The notes under the pieces are model-generated. The model had not been told where the DNA came from. It searched no databases and saw nothing but the letters and a program-made list of their open reading frames with translations. From contig NZ_ML769318.1 in assembly GCF_009720365.1 (NCBI RefSeq), positions 146,012-210,011 on the forward strand: a stretch of DNA of 64,000 bases, written 5' to 3'. Shown here in pieces: positions 25,254 through 33,479 of this stretch. Each line of letters starts with the position of its first letter. Position 1 is the stretch's first letter. Both the position numbers and the translations under genes were made by a program. Origin of the DNA: Catellatospora paridis (GTDB taxonomy: Bacteria > Actinomycetota > Actinomycetes > Mycobacteriales > Micromonosporaceae).

Positions 25254-25685
25254 ATGGTGACGCAAGCTTCTCCCGAGGAGCTGACCGAGCGGCTCCGCGA
25301 CGCCATCACCCGGCTCAACCGTCGGCTGCGCCAGGAGCGCCCGGTCGGCGATCTCACCGTGACCCAGCTGTCCGCCCTCACCAGCCTCCGGATCGGCGGC
25401 GCGCTCACCCCGCGCGAACTGTCCGAGGCGGAGCGGGTGCAACCGCCCACGATGACGAAGATCGTGGCGAAGCTGGAAGAACGCGGTCTGATCAGCCGGA
25501 CCCCGCACCCCACCGACGGGCGGCAGGTTCTGCTGTCGCCCAGTGAACAGGGGCTCGCGGTGCTGGAGGACTACCAGCGGGTGCGCGACGAATGGCTGGC
25601 CGGCAAGCTGGCGGGTTTCACCGCCCAGGAACGCGACACGGTGGTACGTGCCGCAGCACTGCTGGAGCGGCTCGCGCGCGACTGA
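25254..25685 (+). CDS. MarR-family transcriptional regulator
   Basis: About 143 residues. The winged helix spans roughly 30-115: LTVTQLSALTSLRIGGALTP, RELSEAERVQPPTMTKIVAK as the recognition helix, and a wing with RTPHPTDGRQVLLS. It likely represses itself and the MFS exporter downstream, with release on ligand binding. The ATG at 25254 is preferred because GGAG lies nine bases upstream; in-frame GTGs at 25236, 25248 and 25251 are possible, but 25236 directly abuts the operator and has no ribosome site. Confidence 0.9.
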   Translation: MVTQASPEELTERLRDAITRLNRRLRQERPVGDLTVTQLSALTSLRIGGALTPRELSEAERVQPPTMTKIVAKLEERGLISRTPHPTDGRQVLLSPSEQGLAVLEDYQRVRDEWLAGKLAGFTAQERDTVVRAAALLERLARD

Positions 25686-25725
25686 TCGCGGGGGAACTCG
25701 CGATCAGGCAAGCGGAGGCCTGATC
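25682..25725 (+). promoter_or_regulatory. Two overlapping, mutually exclusive hairpins between marR and the MFS gene
   Basis: Hairpin 1 pairs CTGATCGCG (25682-25690) with CGCGATCAG (25699-25707). Hairpin 2 pairs GATCAGGC (25702-25709) with GCCTGATC (25718-25725). They share 25702-25707, so only one can form. This is the layout of an attenuator, but a chance overlap or simple terminator cannot be ruled out. Confidence 0.4.
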
Positions 25726-25793
25726 CGTCCGATCCGACCGGGGCACCCCGGCCGGTGAGCGGCGGCAAGGCTATCCGAGGAGGCGCACTCCGC

Positions 25794-27089
25794 GTGCGGG
25801 CAAGACTGAGCACCACCTTCCGTTCCCTGACGGTTCGCAACTACCGGCTCTTCGCGGGCGGTCAGCTGATCAAGCTGATCGGCGTGTGGATGATGTACGT
25901 CGCCCAGGACTGGCTGGTCCTGGAGCTGAGCAACGACTCCCCGACCGCGCTGGGCCTGGTCACCGCACTTCAGTTCGTCCCGGTCATGCTCCTCACCCTG
26001 TACGCCGGCACGCTGGCCGACCGCTTCGACAAGCGCACCCTGCTGATGGTCTCCAACGGCGTATGGGCCGTGCTGGCCATCGCGCAGGCCGTCCTGATCG
26101 CCACCGGCGTCATCGAGCTGTGGCACATCATGATCTTCGCGGGCATGCTCGGCGTGGCCCAGGCCATCGAGACGCCCGTGCGCCAGGCGTTCGTGTCGGA
26201 GCTGGTCGGCAAGCCGCTGCTGCCCAACGCCCTGTCGCTGTCCGCCGCCACCTTCCAGACCGCCCGCATCACCGGCCCGGCGCTGGCCGGTGTCGCCATC
26301 GCGTGGCTGGGCACCGGCCCGGTCTTCCTGGTCAGCACGGTGATGGCGATCGCTCCCGTGCTCATGCAGGCCCGGATGCGCCCGGCCGAGCTGCACCGCC
26401 CCGAGCTGCTGCCCCGTGACGAGCGCGCCGAGGCGAAGGTGATCGATGGGCTGCGCTATGTGCGCACCCGGCACGACCTGCTGCTGCCGATGGCGATGAT
26501 GTTCGTGATCGCCATGTTCGGCTACAACTTCCAGCTCACGCTCGCGCTGCTCGCCAAGACGGTGTTCGCCACCGGTGCGGCCACCTTCGGCCTGTTCAAC
26601 ACGGCGCTGGCGGTCGGCTCCCTGGCCGGAGCGCTGGCGGGCACCGCCCGCAAGGGCCGGCCCTCGGTCTACCTGCTGCTGGCCGCCGCGGTCGCGTTCG
26701 GCCTGCTGGCGATCGCGGTCGGGCTCGCGCCGACCAAGTGGCTGGTCCTGCTGCTGCTGGTGCCGACCGGGTTCAGTTCGGTCTTCCTGGGCCAGGCCGC
26801 GAACCAGCGGGTGCAGCTCGGCGTGGACGGCGCGTTCCGCGGCCGGGTCATGGCGCTGTACGTGCTGATCTTCCTGGGCACCGCGCCCATCGGCTCGATG
26901 GCCATCAGCTGGGTCGCGGAGCACTTCGGCGCGGCGGCGAGCATCTGGCTCGGCGGCGCGGTCTCTCTGCTCGCGGCGCTGGCCGCGCTTGTCTGGCAGC
27001 TGCGCCACGCCGGGGACCGGCTGGCCTTCCAGGCCCGGCCGACGCCGCGGGTGCGGGTCGTGCGCCAGGAGAGTGTCGCCGTCGCGTGA
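25794..27089 (+). CDS. MFS transporter
   Basis: About 431 residues and 12 membrane helices. FRSLTVRNYRLFAGGQLIKL and YAGTLADRFDKRTLL (loop 2-3 motif) place it in the same exporter family as the gene at 9149. It probably exports a compound sensed by the adjacent MarR regulator. The GTG at 25794 has GGAGG ten bases upstream and is preferred to the GTG at 25755, which has no ribosome site. Substrate unknown. Confidence 0.87.
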   Translation: MRARLSTTFRSLTVRNYRLFAGGQLIKLIGVWMMYVAQDWLVLELSNDSPTALGLVTALQFVPVMLLTLYAGTLADRFDKRTLLMVSNGVWAVLAIAQAVLIATGVIELWHIMIFAGMLGVAQAIETPVRQAFVSELVGKPLLPNALSLSAATFQTARITGPALAGVAIAWLGTGPVFLVSTVMAIAPVLMQARMRPAELHRPELLPRDERAEAKVIDGLRYVRTRHDLLLPMAMMFVIAMFGYNFQLTLALLAKTVFATGAATFGLFNTALAVGSLAGALAGTARKGRPSVYLLLAAAVAFGLLAIAVGLAPTKWLVLLLLVPTGFSSVFLGQAANQRVQLGVDGAFRGRVMALYVLIFLGTAPIGSMAISWVAEHFGAAASIWLGGAVSLLAALAALVWQLRHAGDRLAFQARPTPRVRVVRQESVAVA

Positions 27090-27102
27090 TGGAATGCGGC
27101 CT

Positions 27103-27843
27103 ATGGACTTCCACGCCGCACTCGACTCGGATTTCGCCCGGCTGGTCGAGGTCAGCACCGGTAGCCTCGACCGGCCGGTGCCGACCTGCCCCGGCTGGAC
27201 GGTCGCCGATCTGGATCGTCACGTCGCCGAGGTCTACCTACACAAGATCGCCTGCATGCGGGACGGGGCCGAGCCCAAGGACTGGCCCCCGCCGCAGCTC
27301 GCCACGGAGGAACCGCAGGCGCTGCTGCGCCGGGCCTACCGGGAGCTGACCGAGGAACTGGCCGCACGCGCCGACGACGAGCCGGCCGGCAACTGGTACG
27401 AGCCCGACCCCACGGTCGGCTTCTGGCGACGCCGGATGGCCCAGGAGACGGTGATCCACCGCATCGACGCCGAGCTGGCGGCCGGGACGCCGTCCGTCGA
27501 CGTGCCGGAGGACCTGGCCCTCGACGGCATCGACGAGGTGCTGCGCATCTTCCTGGAATACTGCGCCGCCACCTGGCGCGACGACTTCGTCGACGACCTG
27601 GCGGCCGGCGGCGGGCGGTCCGTCGCGCTGGCCGCGGCCGGGCGGCGCTGGCTGGTCGCGATCGGACCGGACACGCTCACCGTGACCGAGGGCGACGGGC
27701 CGGCCGCCGCCGAGGTCGCCGGCACACCGGACGCGCTGCTGCGCTGGCTGTGGCGGCGCGCGGGCGACGAGACGGTGACCGTCACCGGCGACCCCGCCCC
27801 GGTCGCGCAACTGCGCGTACTACTACGCACGGCAACGCAGTAG
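27103..27843 (+). CDS. Maleylpyruvate isomerase family mycothiol-dependent enzyme
   Basis: 246 residues. The N-terminal DinB-like four-helix domain has the family signature CPGWTVADLDRHVAEVYLHK and a later QETVIHRIDAELA with metal-binding His. A smaller C-terminal domain follows. Members use mycothiol as cofactor; most are of unknown substrate. Start ATG, 13 bases after the MFS stop, so it may be read with the marR-MFS transcript. Confidence 0.85.
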   Translation: MDFHAALDSDFARLVEVSTGSLDRPVPTCPGWTVADLDRHVAEVYLHKIACMRDGAEPKDWPPPQLATEEPQALLRRAYRELTEELAARADDEPAGNWYEPDPTVGFWRRRMAQETVIHRIDAELAAGTPSVDVPEDLALDGIDEVLRIFLEYCAATWRDDFVDDLAAGGGRSVALAAAGRRWLVAIGPDTLTVTEGDGPAAAEVAGTPDALLRWLWRRAGDETVTVTGDPAPVAQLRVLLRTATQ

Positions 27844-27860
27844 CTCCCACCCGACTCTCC

Positions 27861-27927
27861 CATGTTCGCCGTCTCAGGTCGGAAGCTGTGGTCTGACCTG
27901 AGTTTCCGACCTGAGACAGCGATCATG
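27861..27927. repeat. Dispersed hairpin element, copy A (67 bases)
   Basis: An imperfect inverted repeat with 25-base arms (22 of 25 paired), reading CATGTTCGCCGTCTCAGGTC on the left. The loop has TGTGGTCTGACC. It shares length, arm order and loop with copies at 29641 and 47903. Its arms differ from copy B in a paired way (TCTCAGG with CCTGAGA here; TTTCGTG with CACGAAA there). It lies just before the RDD gene and ends 28 bases ahead of its start. Confidence 0.8.
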
Positions 27928-27955
27928 CCGTCCCCTCACCCCATCGGAGCCCGGC

Positions 27956-28408
27956 GTGAGCCACGCATCCTGGATCAAGCGCGTCGGCGCGGCGCTGATC
28001 GACCTCCTGACCGCCGCCGTCTTCGTCGTCCTCGCCTTCGTGCTGGACGGACCCGTCGTGGTCGCGCCCTCGCTCGACCCGCGCACAGGGCAGGTCGTGC
28101 CAGGGGAGCCGAGCGGCGGCGGCGTCGTCTACTGGACCGTCCTGCTGCTGGGGCTCGCCGTGGTCGGATACCACCGCTGGATCCAGGCCGGCGACACCGG
28201 TTTCAGCTGGGGACGGCGCGTGCTGGGCGTCAAACTGGTCGACGCGGACACCGGCACGCCGGTCGGCGCGGGCCGGGCGTTCCTGCGCGACCTGGCCCAC
28301 CTCGTCGACGCGGTCATCTGCTACCTGGGCTTCCTGTTCCCACTGTGGGACGCCAAGCGGCAGACCATCGCGGACAAGCTGGTGCAGACAGTCGTGGTCG
28401 AGTCCTGA
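27956..28408 (+). CDS. RDD-family membrane protein
   Basis: 150 residues. The RDD domain begins WIKRVGAALIDLLTAAVFVV (conserved Arg and Asp in helix 1), continues with a second helix around VYWTVLLLGLAVVGYHRW, and has GFSWGRRVLGVKLVDADTG and FLRDLAHLVDAVICYLG, then KRQTIADKLVQT. About three membrane helices. RDD proteins are thought to transport small molecules or ions; the function here is unknown. Start GTG just after hairpin element A. Confidence 0.88.
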   Translation: MSHASWIKRVGAALIDLLTAAVFVVLAFVLDGPVVVAPSLDPRTGQVVPGEPSGGGVVYWTVLLLGLAVVGYHRWIQAGDTGFSWGRRVLGVKLVDADTGTPVGAGRAFLRDLAHLVDAVICYLGFLFPLWDAKRQTIADKLVQTVVVES

Positions 28409-28490
28409 CCGCCGGTGTCGCACGCGCAGAAATATTCCGGTTGCGCGACCACTCGTCCGTGACGTCAATCAACTGGCGAGGAAAGGGCAG

Positions 28491-29060
28491 GTGGGCATAG
28501 TGTCGTTTGATGTGGCGACCGACAGCGCTCTTCCGCTCACTCTCGGAGTGATGGCGCTCGTCGGTATGCCCGCGGCCATCGCCGCCGCGATCTGCGCCGA
28601 TGACGTCGTCACGCAGATGCGCACCCGGGCCGAGCAGGTCCGCGAGTCCTGGCACGAGCAGCGCACCCTCGACCGGCTGGAGCGCGCGTTCGACCCGGCC
28701 CCGCCCGCCGGGCCGCCCTGGGTCGCCGCGGCCCGGGTCGCCACCGTCGCCATCGGCTCCGCCCGGGAGAGCATGGTCCAGTTCGCCGCCGAGCGGCTCA
28801 GCGCGGTGGGCCTCGCGCCCGCCTGGCTGCCACAGCCCGCGCCGGCCGGCCCGCCGCTGGTGCCGTTCGAGGAGATCGTCGACCGGCTGCGCGAGCTGCC
28901 CCGCGACGACGCCGGCTACGACCAGGCGCTGCGCGACGCGTGCCAGTGCCTCGGCATCGACGAGCACCTGACCGAGGTGGACGGCCTCGACCTGCAGATC
29001 GAGCGGGTGCGGGTCGAGGGCGCCCTGATCGCCGCGGGAGTCGTTCTCGCGGAGGGCTGA
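28491..29060 (+). CDS. Hypothetical protein
   Basis: 189 residues, unrecognised. One N-terminal hydrophobic segment (LPLTLGVMALVGMPAAIAAA) may anchor it to the membrane. The rest is helical and charged, with a coiled-coil-like stretch (QMRTRAEQVRESWHEQRTLD) and an acidic C-terminal half (FEEIVDRLRELPRDDAGYDQ). GTG start with GAGGAAAGG upstream. It lies 23 bases ahead of thpR and is probably co-transcribed with it. Confidence 0.65.
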   Translation: MGIVSFDVATDSALPLTLGVMALVGMPAAIAAAICADDVVTQMRTRAEQVRESWHEQRTLDRLERAFDPAPPAGPPWVAAARVATVAIGSARESMVQFAAERLSAVGLAPAWLPQPAPAGPPLVPFEEIVDRLRELPRDDAGYDQALRDACQCLGIDEHLTEVDGLDLQIERVRVEGALIAAGVVLAEG

Positions 29061-29083
29061 GCCGAGCGCTGAACGGAGGCCTG

Positions 29084-29626
29084 ATGCGCCTGTTCGTCGC
29101 CGTCTTCCCGCCGCCGGAGGCGGTGGACCACCTGGCCGCCGTGGTGGACTCCCTCGCCGTCAGCCGGGCTCGCGCCCGGGTCACGCCCACCGAACGGTGG
29201 CATCTGACGCTGGCGTTCCTCGGCGAGGTGCCCGACGAGTCGGCCGGTCCAGCCGAGCAGGCCGTGTCCGCCGTGGACGGTGCCGTCGGCGAGCTGTGGA
29301 TCCGCGGCGGCGGAAAGTTCGGCCACGGGCGCTCCGCGGTGCTCTGGGCGGGCGTCGAGGGCGATGTCGAAGGCCTCACCCGGTTGGGCCGCACCGTACG
29401 CCGCGAGCTGCGGGCGCGCCGCCTGCACCCCGACGACAAACGCTTCACCCCGCACCTCACCGTCGCCCGCCCCGGCGACCGGATGACCCACGCCGACCTG
29501 GCGACCGACCTGGCCGCCCTGCGCGACTACACCGGCCCGGCCTGGCCGGTGACCGAACTCGTCCTGGTCCGCAGCCACCTCGGCCCACACCCGACGTACG
29601 CGCCGCTCGCCCGTCACCCGCTCTGA
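29084..29626 (+). CDS. thpR: RNA 2',3'-cyclic phosphodiesterase
   Basis: 180 residues of the 2H phosphoesterase superfamily. The two catalytic HxTx motifs are HLTL (in WHLTLAFLGEVP) and HLTV (in PHLTVARPG). MRLFVAVFPP is the usual family start. It hydrolyses 2',3'-cyclic phosphate ends of RNA; the biological substrate is unclear in most bacteria. ATG with ACGGAGG upstream. Confidence 0.92.
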   Translation: MRLFVAVFPPPEAVDHLAAVVDSLAVSRARARVTPTERWHLTLAFLGEVPDESAGPAEQAVSAVDGAVGELWIRGGGKFGHGRSAVLWAGVEGDVEGLTRLGRTVRRELRARRLHPDDKRFTPHLTVARPGDRMTHADLATDLAALRDYTGPAWPVTELVLVRSHLGPHPTYAPLARHPL

Positions 29627-29640
29627 GCCGCTGGGGTGTA

Positions 29641-29706
29641 GAAGATCGCTGTTTCGTGTCGGAAAGTGTGGTCTCACCCCACCTTTGACACGAAACAGCG
29701 ATCTTC
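29641..29706. repeat. Dispersed hairpin element, copy B (66 bases)
   Basis: Perfect 20-base arms (GAAGATCGCTGTTTCGTGTC and its complement) around a 26-base loop holding TGTGGTCTCACC. It sits between the convergent thpR and aldo/keto reductase genes, 15 bases past the thpR stop and 19 bases before the reductase stop. Same family as 27861 and 47903. There is no T-tract. Confidence 0.85.
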
Positions 29707-29724
29707 GCCTACCGGGAGAACCGG

Positions 29725-30711
29725 TTACCAGGCCCAGGCTTCGGGGCCCGGGCCGCCCTTGCCGACGGGCGGGAACAGCTCGTCGAGGCGGGTCAGGGTG
29801 TCGGAGTCCAGGGTGAGGGCGAGCGCGCCGAGGGTCTTGTCGAGCTGTTCCGCGGTGCGCGGGCCGATGATGGGGGCGGTCACGCCGGGGCGCGACAGCA
29901 GCCAGGCCAGCGCGACGTCGGCCGGGTCGGCGTCGAGCGACTCGCAGAGCTTCTCGTATGCCTCGATGGTGCCGCGGTGCTCGGCCAGCGTGTCGGTCGA
30001 CCGGCCCTCACCGGACCGGGCCGCCGTGCCGTCCTTGATCTTGCGGAGGGCCCCGCTCAGCAGCCCGCCGTGCAGCGGCGACCACGGGATGATGCCGACG
30101 CCGTACTGCATCGCCGCGGGCACCACCTCCAGCTCGACGTGGCGCGTCATCAGGTTGTAGATGCACTGCTCGGAGACCAGGCCGAGGAAGTGGCGGCTGC
30201 GCGCGGCCTCCTGCGCGGCCGCGATGTGCCAGCCGGCGAAGTTGGACGAGCCCACGTAGAGCACCTTGCCGGCGGCGACGAGGGTCTCCATCGCCTGCCA
30301 GATCTCGTCCCACGGCGTCTTCCGGTCCACGTGGTGCATCTGGTACAGGTCGATGTGGTCGGTCTGCAGCCGGCGCAGCGACGCGTCGGCGGCCTTGACG
30401 ATGTGCCGGGCGGACAGGCCCTGGTCGTTGGGCCATTCGCCCATCTTCCCGTACACCTTCGTGGCCAGCACGACCTTGTCGCGGCGCCCCCCGCCCTGCG
30501 CGAACCAGCGGCCGATGATCTGCTCGGTGAGGCCCTCGCCGAGCTGCCAGCCGTACACGTCGGCGGTGTCGAAGAAGTTGATGCCGTGGTCGAGGGCGCG
30601 GTCCATGATGGCGTGGCTGTCGGGTTCGGACGTCTTGGGTCCGAAGTTCATGGTGCCGAGGCAGAACCTGCTGACGGTCAGGCCGGTGCGGCCCACAGTG
30701 GTGAACTCCAT
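29725..30711 (-). CDS. Aldo/keto reductase
   Basis: 328 residues, a full-length AKR barrel. The catalytic tetrad is visible: Asp in FFDTADVYG, the Tyr of that same motif, Lys in VLATKVYG, and His in LYQMHHVD. The C-terminal NADPH-binding part has GVTAPIIGPRTAEQL. It reduces a carbonyl with NADPH; the substrate is unknown. ATG start. A second AKR of another subgroup is at 53959. Confidence 0.9.
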   Translation of the reverse strand: MEFTTVGRTGLTVSRFCLGTMNFGPKTSEPDSHAIMDRALDHGINFFDTADVYGWQLGEGLTEQIIGRWFAQGGGRRDKVVLATKVYGKMGEWPNDQGLSARHIVKAADASLRRLQTDHIDLYQMHHVDRKTPWDEIWQAMETLVAAGKVLYVGSSNFAGWHIAAAQEAARSRHFLGLVSEQCIYNLMTRHVELEVVPAAMQYGVGIIPWSPLHGGLLSGALRKIKDGTAARSGEGRSTDTLAEHRGTIEAYEKLCESLDADPADVALAWLLSRPGVTAPIIGPRTAEQLDKTLGALALTLDSDTLTRLDELFPPVGKGGPGPEAWAW

Positions 30712-30766
30712 GAGTACTCACCCTATCCCCACCGGAACGCCGCCCGGCGGGGCGAAACGGACGAGG

Positions 30767-31786
30767 TCAGCTCTCCCGGGCCGCCGGGGCGCCGCCGAAG
30801 AGCACGTCGTCCCAGCTCGGCAGGCGCTTGCGCGGCTTGTCGCCGGGGCCGGTCGCGGTGTTGTCGGCCGGGGGCTGCCGGCGCGGGCGCAGCACGGCCA
30901 GCGAGGGCACGGCCGGCACCTCCTTGGGCGCGTCCGCGTCCTCGTCGAAGGCGCTGCTGTCGCGGCCACCGGCCAGCACGGCGCTGGCCGGGCGCTGGCG
31001 CGGCGCGTCGGAGGGCACGTCGAGGCCGCGGCCGGGGCCGCTGCCCAGGGGCCGGTCCATCGCGGCGACCAGCGCGTCGCGGCCGGCCCGGATCGGGTCG
31101 CGGCCGGGGCGGCGCGTGGTGTCGGTCGGCGTGGGCAGGCCGTGGCCGCTGCGGCTGGGCGCGTTGGTCTGGCCCGCGGTCGGGTCCTGGCCCAGGATCT
31201 GGGTCGGACGCTCGGCGCACAGGTACTGCGCCATGTCGTCGTAGGGCGACACCGACTGCCGGTTGCGGTCGAGCTCCCAGATCGCCTGCGCGGTGGCCTT
31301 GCCCGACGGCCAGGTGGCGACGATGCGCCAGGTGCCGTCGTCGCGCCGGTAGGCGTCCCAGGAGATCTTCTCCGTGTCGATGCCGTGCTGGGCCAGCCGG
31401 CCGTCGACGACGTCGGCGAGGGTCGCGCCCTTGTCGGAGCTCTTCAGTCGGGTGCGCCGCGCGTGCTGGGCCAGCATGGCCCGCTCCTGCAGCACCGGGC
31501 CGGCGTAGCGCAGCACACGGTCGACCGGCACGCCCGCGATGCGGGCCACGTCCTCGGCGCTCTCGCCGGAGCGGATGCGCGACTGGATGTCCCGCGGGGA
31601 CAGCACGGTGGCGGCGTCGAAGGGCGACGCGGTGATGGTCATCGTGTGCGCGCCGGAGCCGCGGTCGGGATGCGTCGCCGAGGCGACCCGGTCGTCGATG
31701 GGCAGCGCCAGTAGACGACCGACCTCGTCCGCGAGGACGAGCGCCTGGCCGTCTTCGGAGAGGGCGACGAACCGTACGGGTCGCAT
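30767..31786 (-). CDS. sepH: Septation protein SepH
   Basis: 339 residues. The N-terminal DUF3071 domain (MRPVRFVALSEDGQALVLAD) holds a helix-turn-helix-like part (LSPRDIQSRIRSGESAEDVA and AGVPVDRVLRYAGPVLQERA). SepH in Streptomyces binds FtsZ and promotes Z-ring assembly. The C-terminal half is Pro/Arg/Ala-rich and disordered, ending in the conserved RLPSWDDVLFG motif. ATG start. The upstream acyltransferase is on the same strand but 193 bases away, so sepH probably has its own promoter. Confidence 0.93.
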   Translation of the reverse strand: MRPVRFVALSEDGQALVLADEVGRLLALPIDDRVASATHPDRGSGAHTMTITASPFDAATVLSPRDIQSRIRSGESAEDVARIAGVPVDRVLRYAGPVLQERAMLAQHARRTRLKSSDKGATLADVVDGRLAQHGIDTEKISWDAYRRDDGTWRIVATWPSGKATAQAIWELDRNRQSVSPYDDMAQYLCAERPTQILGQDPTAGQTNAPSRSGHGLPTPTDTTRRPGRDPIRAGRDALVAAMDRPLGSGPGRGLDVPSDAPRQRPASAVLAGGRDSSAFDEDADAPKEVPAVPSLAVLRPRRQPPADNTATGPGDKPRKRLPSWDDVLFGGAPAARES

Positions 31787-31813
31787 CGTCAGCCTCCGTC
31801 CCCTGTGCCGGTC

Positions 31814-31853
31814 CATGCCGTGGCTGCCGGGGGGAGCTCCCGGCCACGGTATG
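31814..31853 (-). terminator. Stem-loop upstream of sepH
   Basis: CATGCCGTGGC pairs with GCCACGGTATG (one G-U pair) around an 18-base loop that is itself G/C-rich. It is 126 bases past the acyltransferase stop and 27 bases before the sepH start. It could end the acyltransferase message or lie in the sepH leader. Confidence 0.4.
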
Positions 31854-31979
31854 ACGTTCCCAAGACAACACCGTACGCGTTGAAGGCACACCCGCGCACC
31901 CGCCACGCCGAGTCTGACGACACGCTCACATTCGCGTGCGGACATATCCGGCGTGTCCATGGTGGCCGGTGGGGGCGGT

Positions 31980-33281
31980 TCAGCCCCTGCGTACGGCCGC
32001 GAGCGAGGTGTCGAGACCGCGTTTGAGGCGGCCGCCGAGCGGACGTTCCACATAGCGGTGGACGAGCCAGGACACGCCCAGCATCGCCGCCACGATCCCG
32101 GCCAGCAGCAGCCAGGGCGGCACGTGTCCGCGCAGCGCCAGGATCAGCGTCTGCCCGATGGCCTGGTGGATCAGGTAGAGCGGGTAGGTCAGCGCGCCCG
32201 CGACGGTCAGCCAGCGCCAGCCGACGCGCTGGAACGCGCCGAGCGCGATCGCCGCCAGCAGCCCGAAGCAGCCGGTGACCACGGCCGCGACGCTCCACCA
32301 GCTGAGGTGGAAGTGCTCCAGGGCCGGGTGGCCCTGCAGCCGGTACAGCGCGATCAGCCAGTTGACGCCGACCAGCCCCCACAGCAGCAGGTTGGCCCCG
32401 AACCGGTGGATCAGGAACAGCGCCACGCCCGCGACGAAGTACGGGGCGAACTCCGGCACGATCATGTTGTCGAGCCAGCGCTGGTCCCAGGTGGTGGAGA
32501 AGACGGCGAGCAGGGTCCACAGCGCGCAGAAGTAGACGACGCGCCGGCAGGTCACGCCCAGCCGCACCACGATCGCGAACAGCAGGTAGAAGCGCAGCTC
32601 CGCGCCGAGCGACCAGTACGACCAGTCCTGGTCGGTGACGCCCAGGCCGCTCTGCAGCATGGTCAGGTTGACCAGCGACTCGGGGGCGGGCAGCGGCCCG
32701 CGCAGCGCGGGCCAGATGGCCAGCACCGCGGTGGTCAGCACGACGCCGACCCAGTAGGCCGGGAACAGCCGCACGGCCCGGGAGACCGCGAACTCGCCGA
32801 GGCCGCGACCCCAGCTGCTCAGGCAGATGACGAAGCCGCTGATGAGGAAGAACAGGTTCACGCCGAGCCAGCCGAAGGAGGCGACGGCGGCCAGCGGGCC
32901 GAACAGCGCGCCGGGTTCGACGCCCCACGGTCCGCGTACCAGATGATGGGCGACCACCAGCAGCGCCGCGGCCAGCCGCAGCCCGTCGAGCACCAGCAGC
33001 CGGCGGGACGGAGCCGCCCGCTCCCCGGGTGCGGCCGCGACGTCCGGCTGGGGGATCACCGGCTGCGCGGCCTCCGGCCGGACGGCTTCGGGCCCGGGTG
33101 TCTCCGGCGGTGCCGGGCGGGCGCCGGTGACCCGGCCGACGAGGCGGGTCGTGTTCGCGGCCGCCGGGGCGCCCGGCGCCGCGGGACGGACGGTGGTCGG
33201 GTGCTGGGCGGCGCGCGCCGCGGGCCGGGTCGGGCCGCCGCGTGTCGTGTGCGGCGTGCCCGCTTCCTGCTGCGTCGTCAC
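31980..33281 (-). CDS. Acyltransferase family 3 membrane protein
   Basis: About 433 residues. A Pro/Ala-rich cytoplasmic tail of 90 residues precedes the acyltransferase-3 domain. The domain opens RLLVLDGLRLAAALLVVAHH, with the catalytic His in its first helix, and has about ten membrane helices, including GWLGVNLFFLISGFVICLS and VSRAVRLFPAYWVG. Members O-acylate sugars, antibiotics or wall polymers; the acceptor is unknown. The GTG at 33281 (VTTQQEAG) is preferred; the frame is open to 33377. Confidence 0.87.
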   Translation of the reverse strand: MTTQQEAGTPHTTRGGPTRPAARAAQHPTTVRPAAPGAPAAANTTRLVGRVTGARPAPPETPGPEAVRPEAAQPVIPQPDVAAAPGERAAPSRRLLVLDGLRLAAALLVVAHHLVRGPWGVEPGALFGPLAAVASFGWLGVNLFFLISGFVICLSSWGRGLGEFAVSRAVRLFPAYWVGVVLTTAVLAIWPALRGPLPAPESLVNLTMLQSGLGVTDQDWSYWSLGAELRFYLLFAIVVRLGVTCRRVVYFCALWTLLAVFSTTWDQRWLDNMIVPEFAPYFVAGVALFLIHRFGANLLLWGLVGVNWLIALYRLQGHPALEHFHLSWWSVAAVVTGCFGLLAAIALGAFQRVGWRWLTVAGALTYPLYLIHQAIGQTLILALRGHVPPWLLLAGIVAAMLGVSWLVHRYVERPLGGRLKRGLDTSLAAVRRG

Positions 33282-33431
33282 CAGAGGGACCCCTTGCGCT
33301 GGTCGGTCGGGCTCACCTCTGGCGGTTGCCCAGCCGTCGCGCCGGCTACACCCGGCGGAAGGGGCGAGCCTATCCAAGACTTACGCAAATCACCCAAAAT
33401 GCCGCATACATTCACCGGTACGCGGACGAAA

Positions 33432-33462
33432 ATGCGGCGGGGCCCTTCGGGCCCCGCCGCAT
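33432..33462 (-). terminator. Terminator of serC
   Basis: A perfect 14-bp stem (ATGCGGCGGGGCCC and its complement) with loop TTC, 17 bases past the serC stop on the minus strand. Confidence 0.9.
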
Positions 33463-33479
33463 CAGTTGCGCGAAACGGT

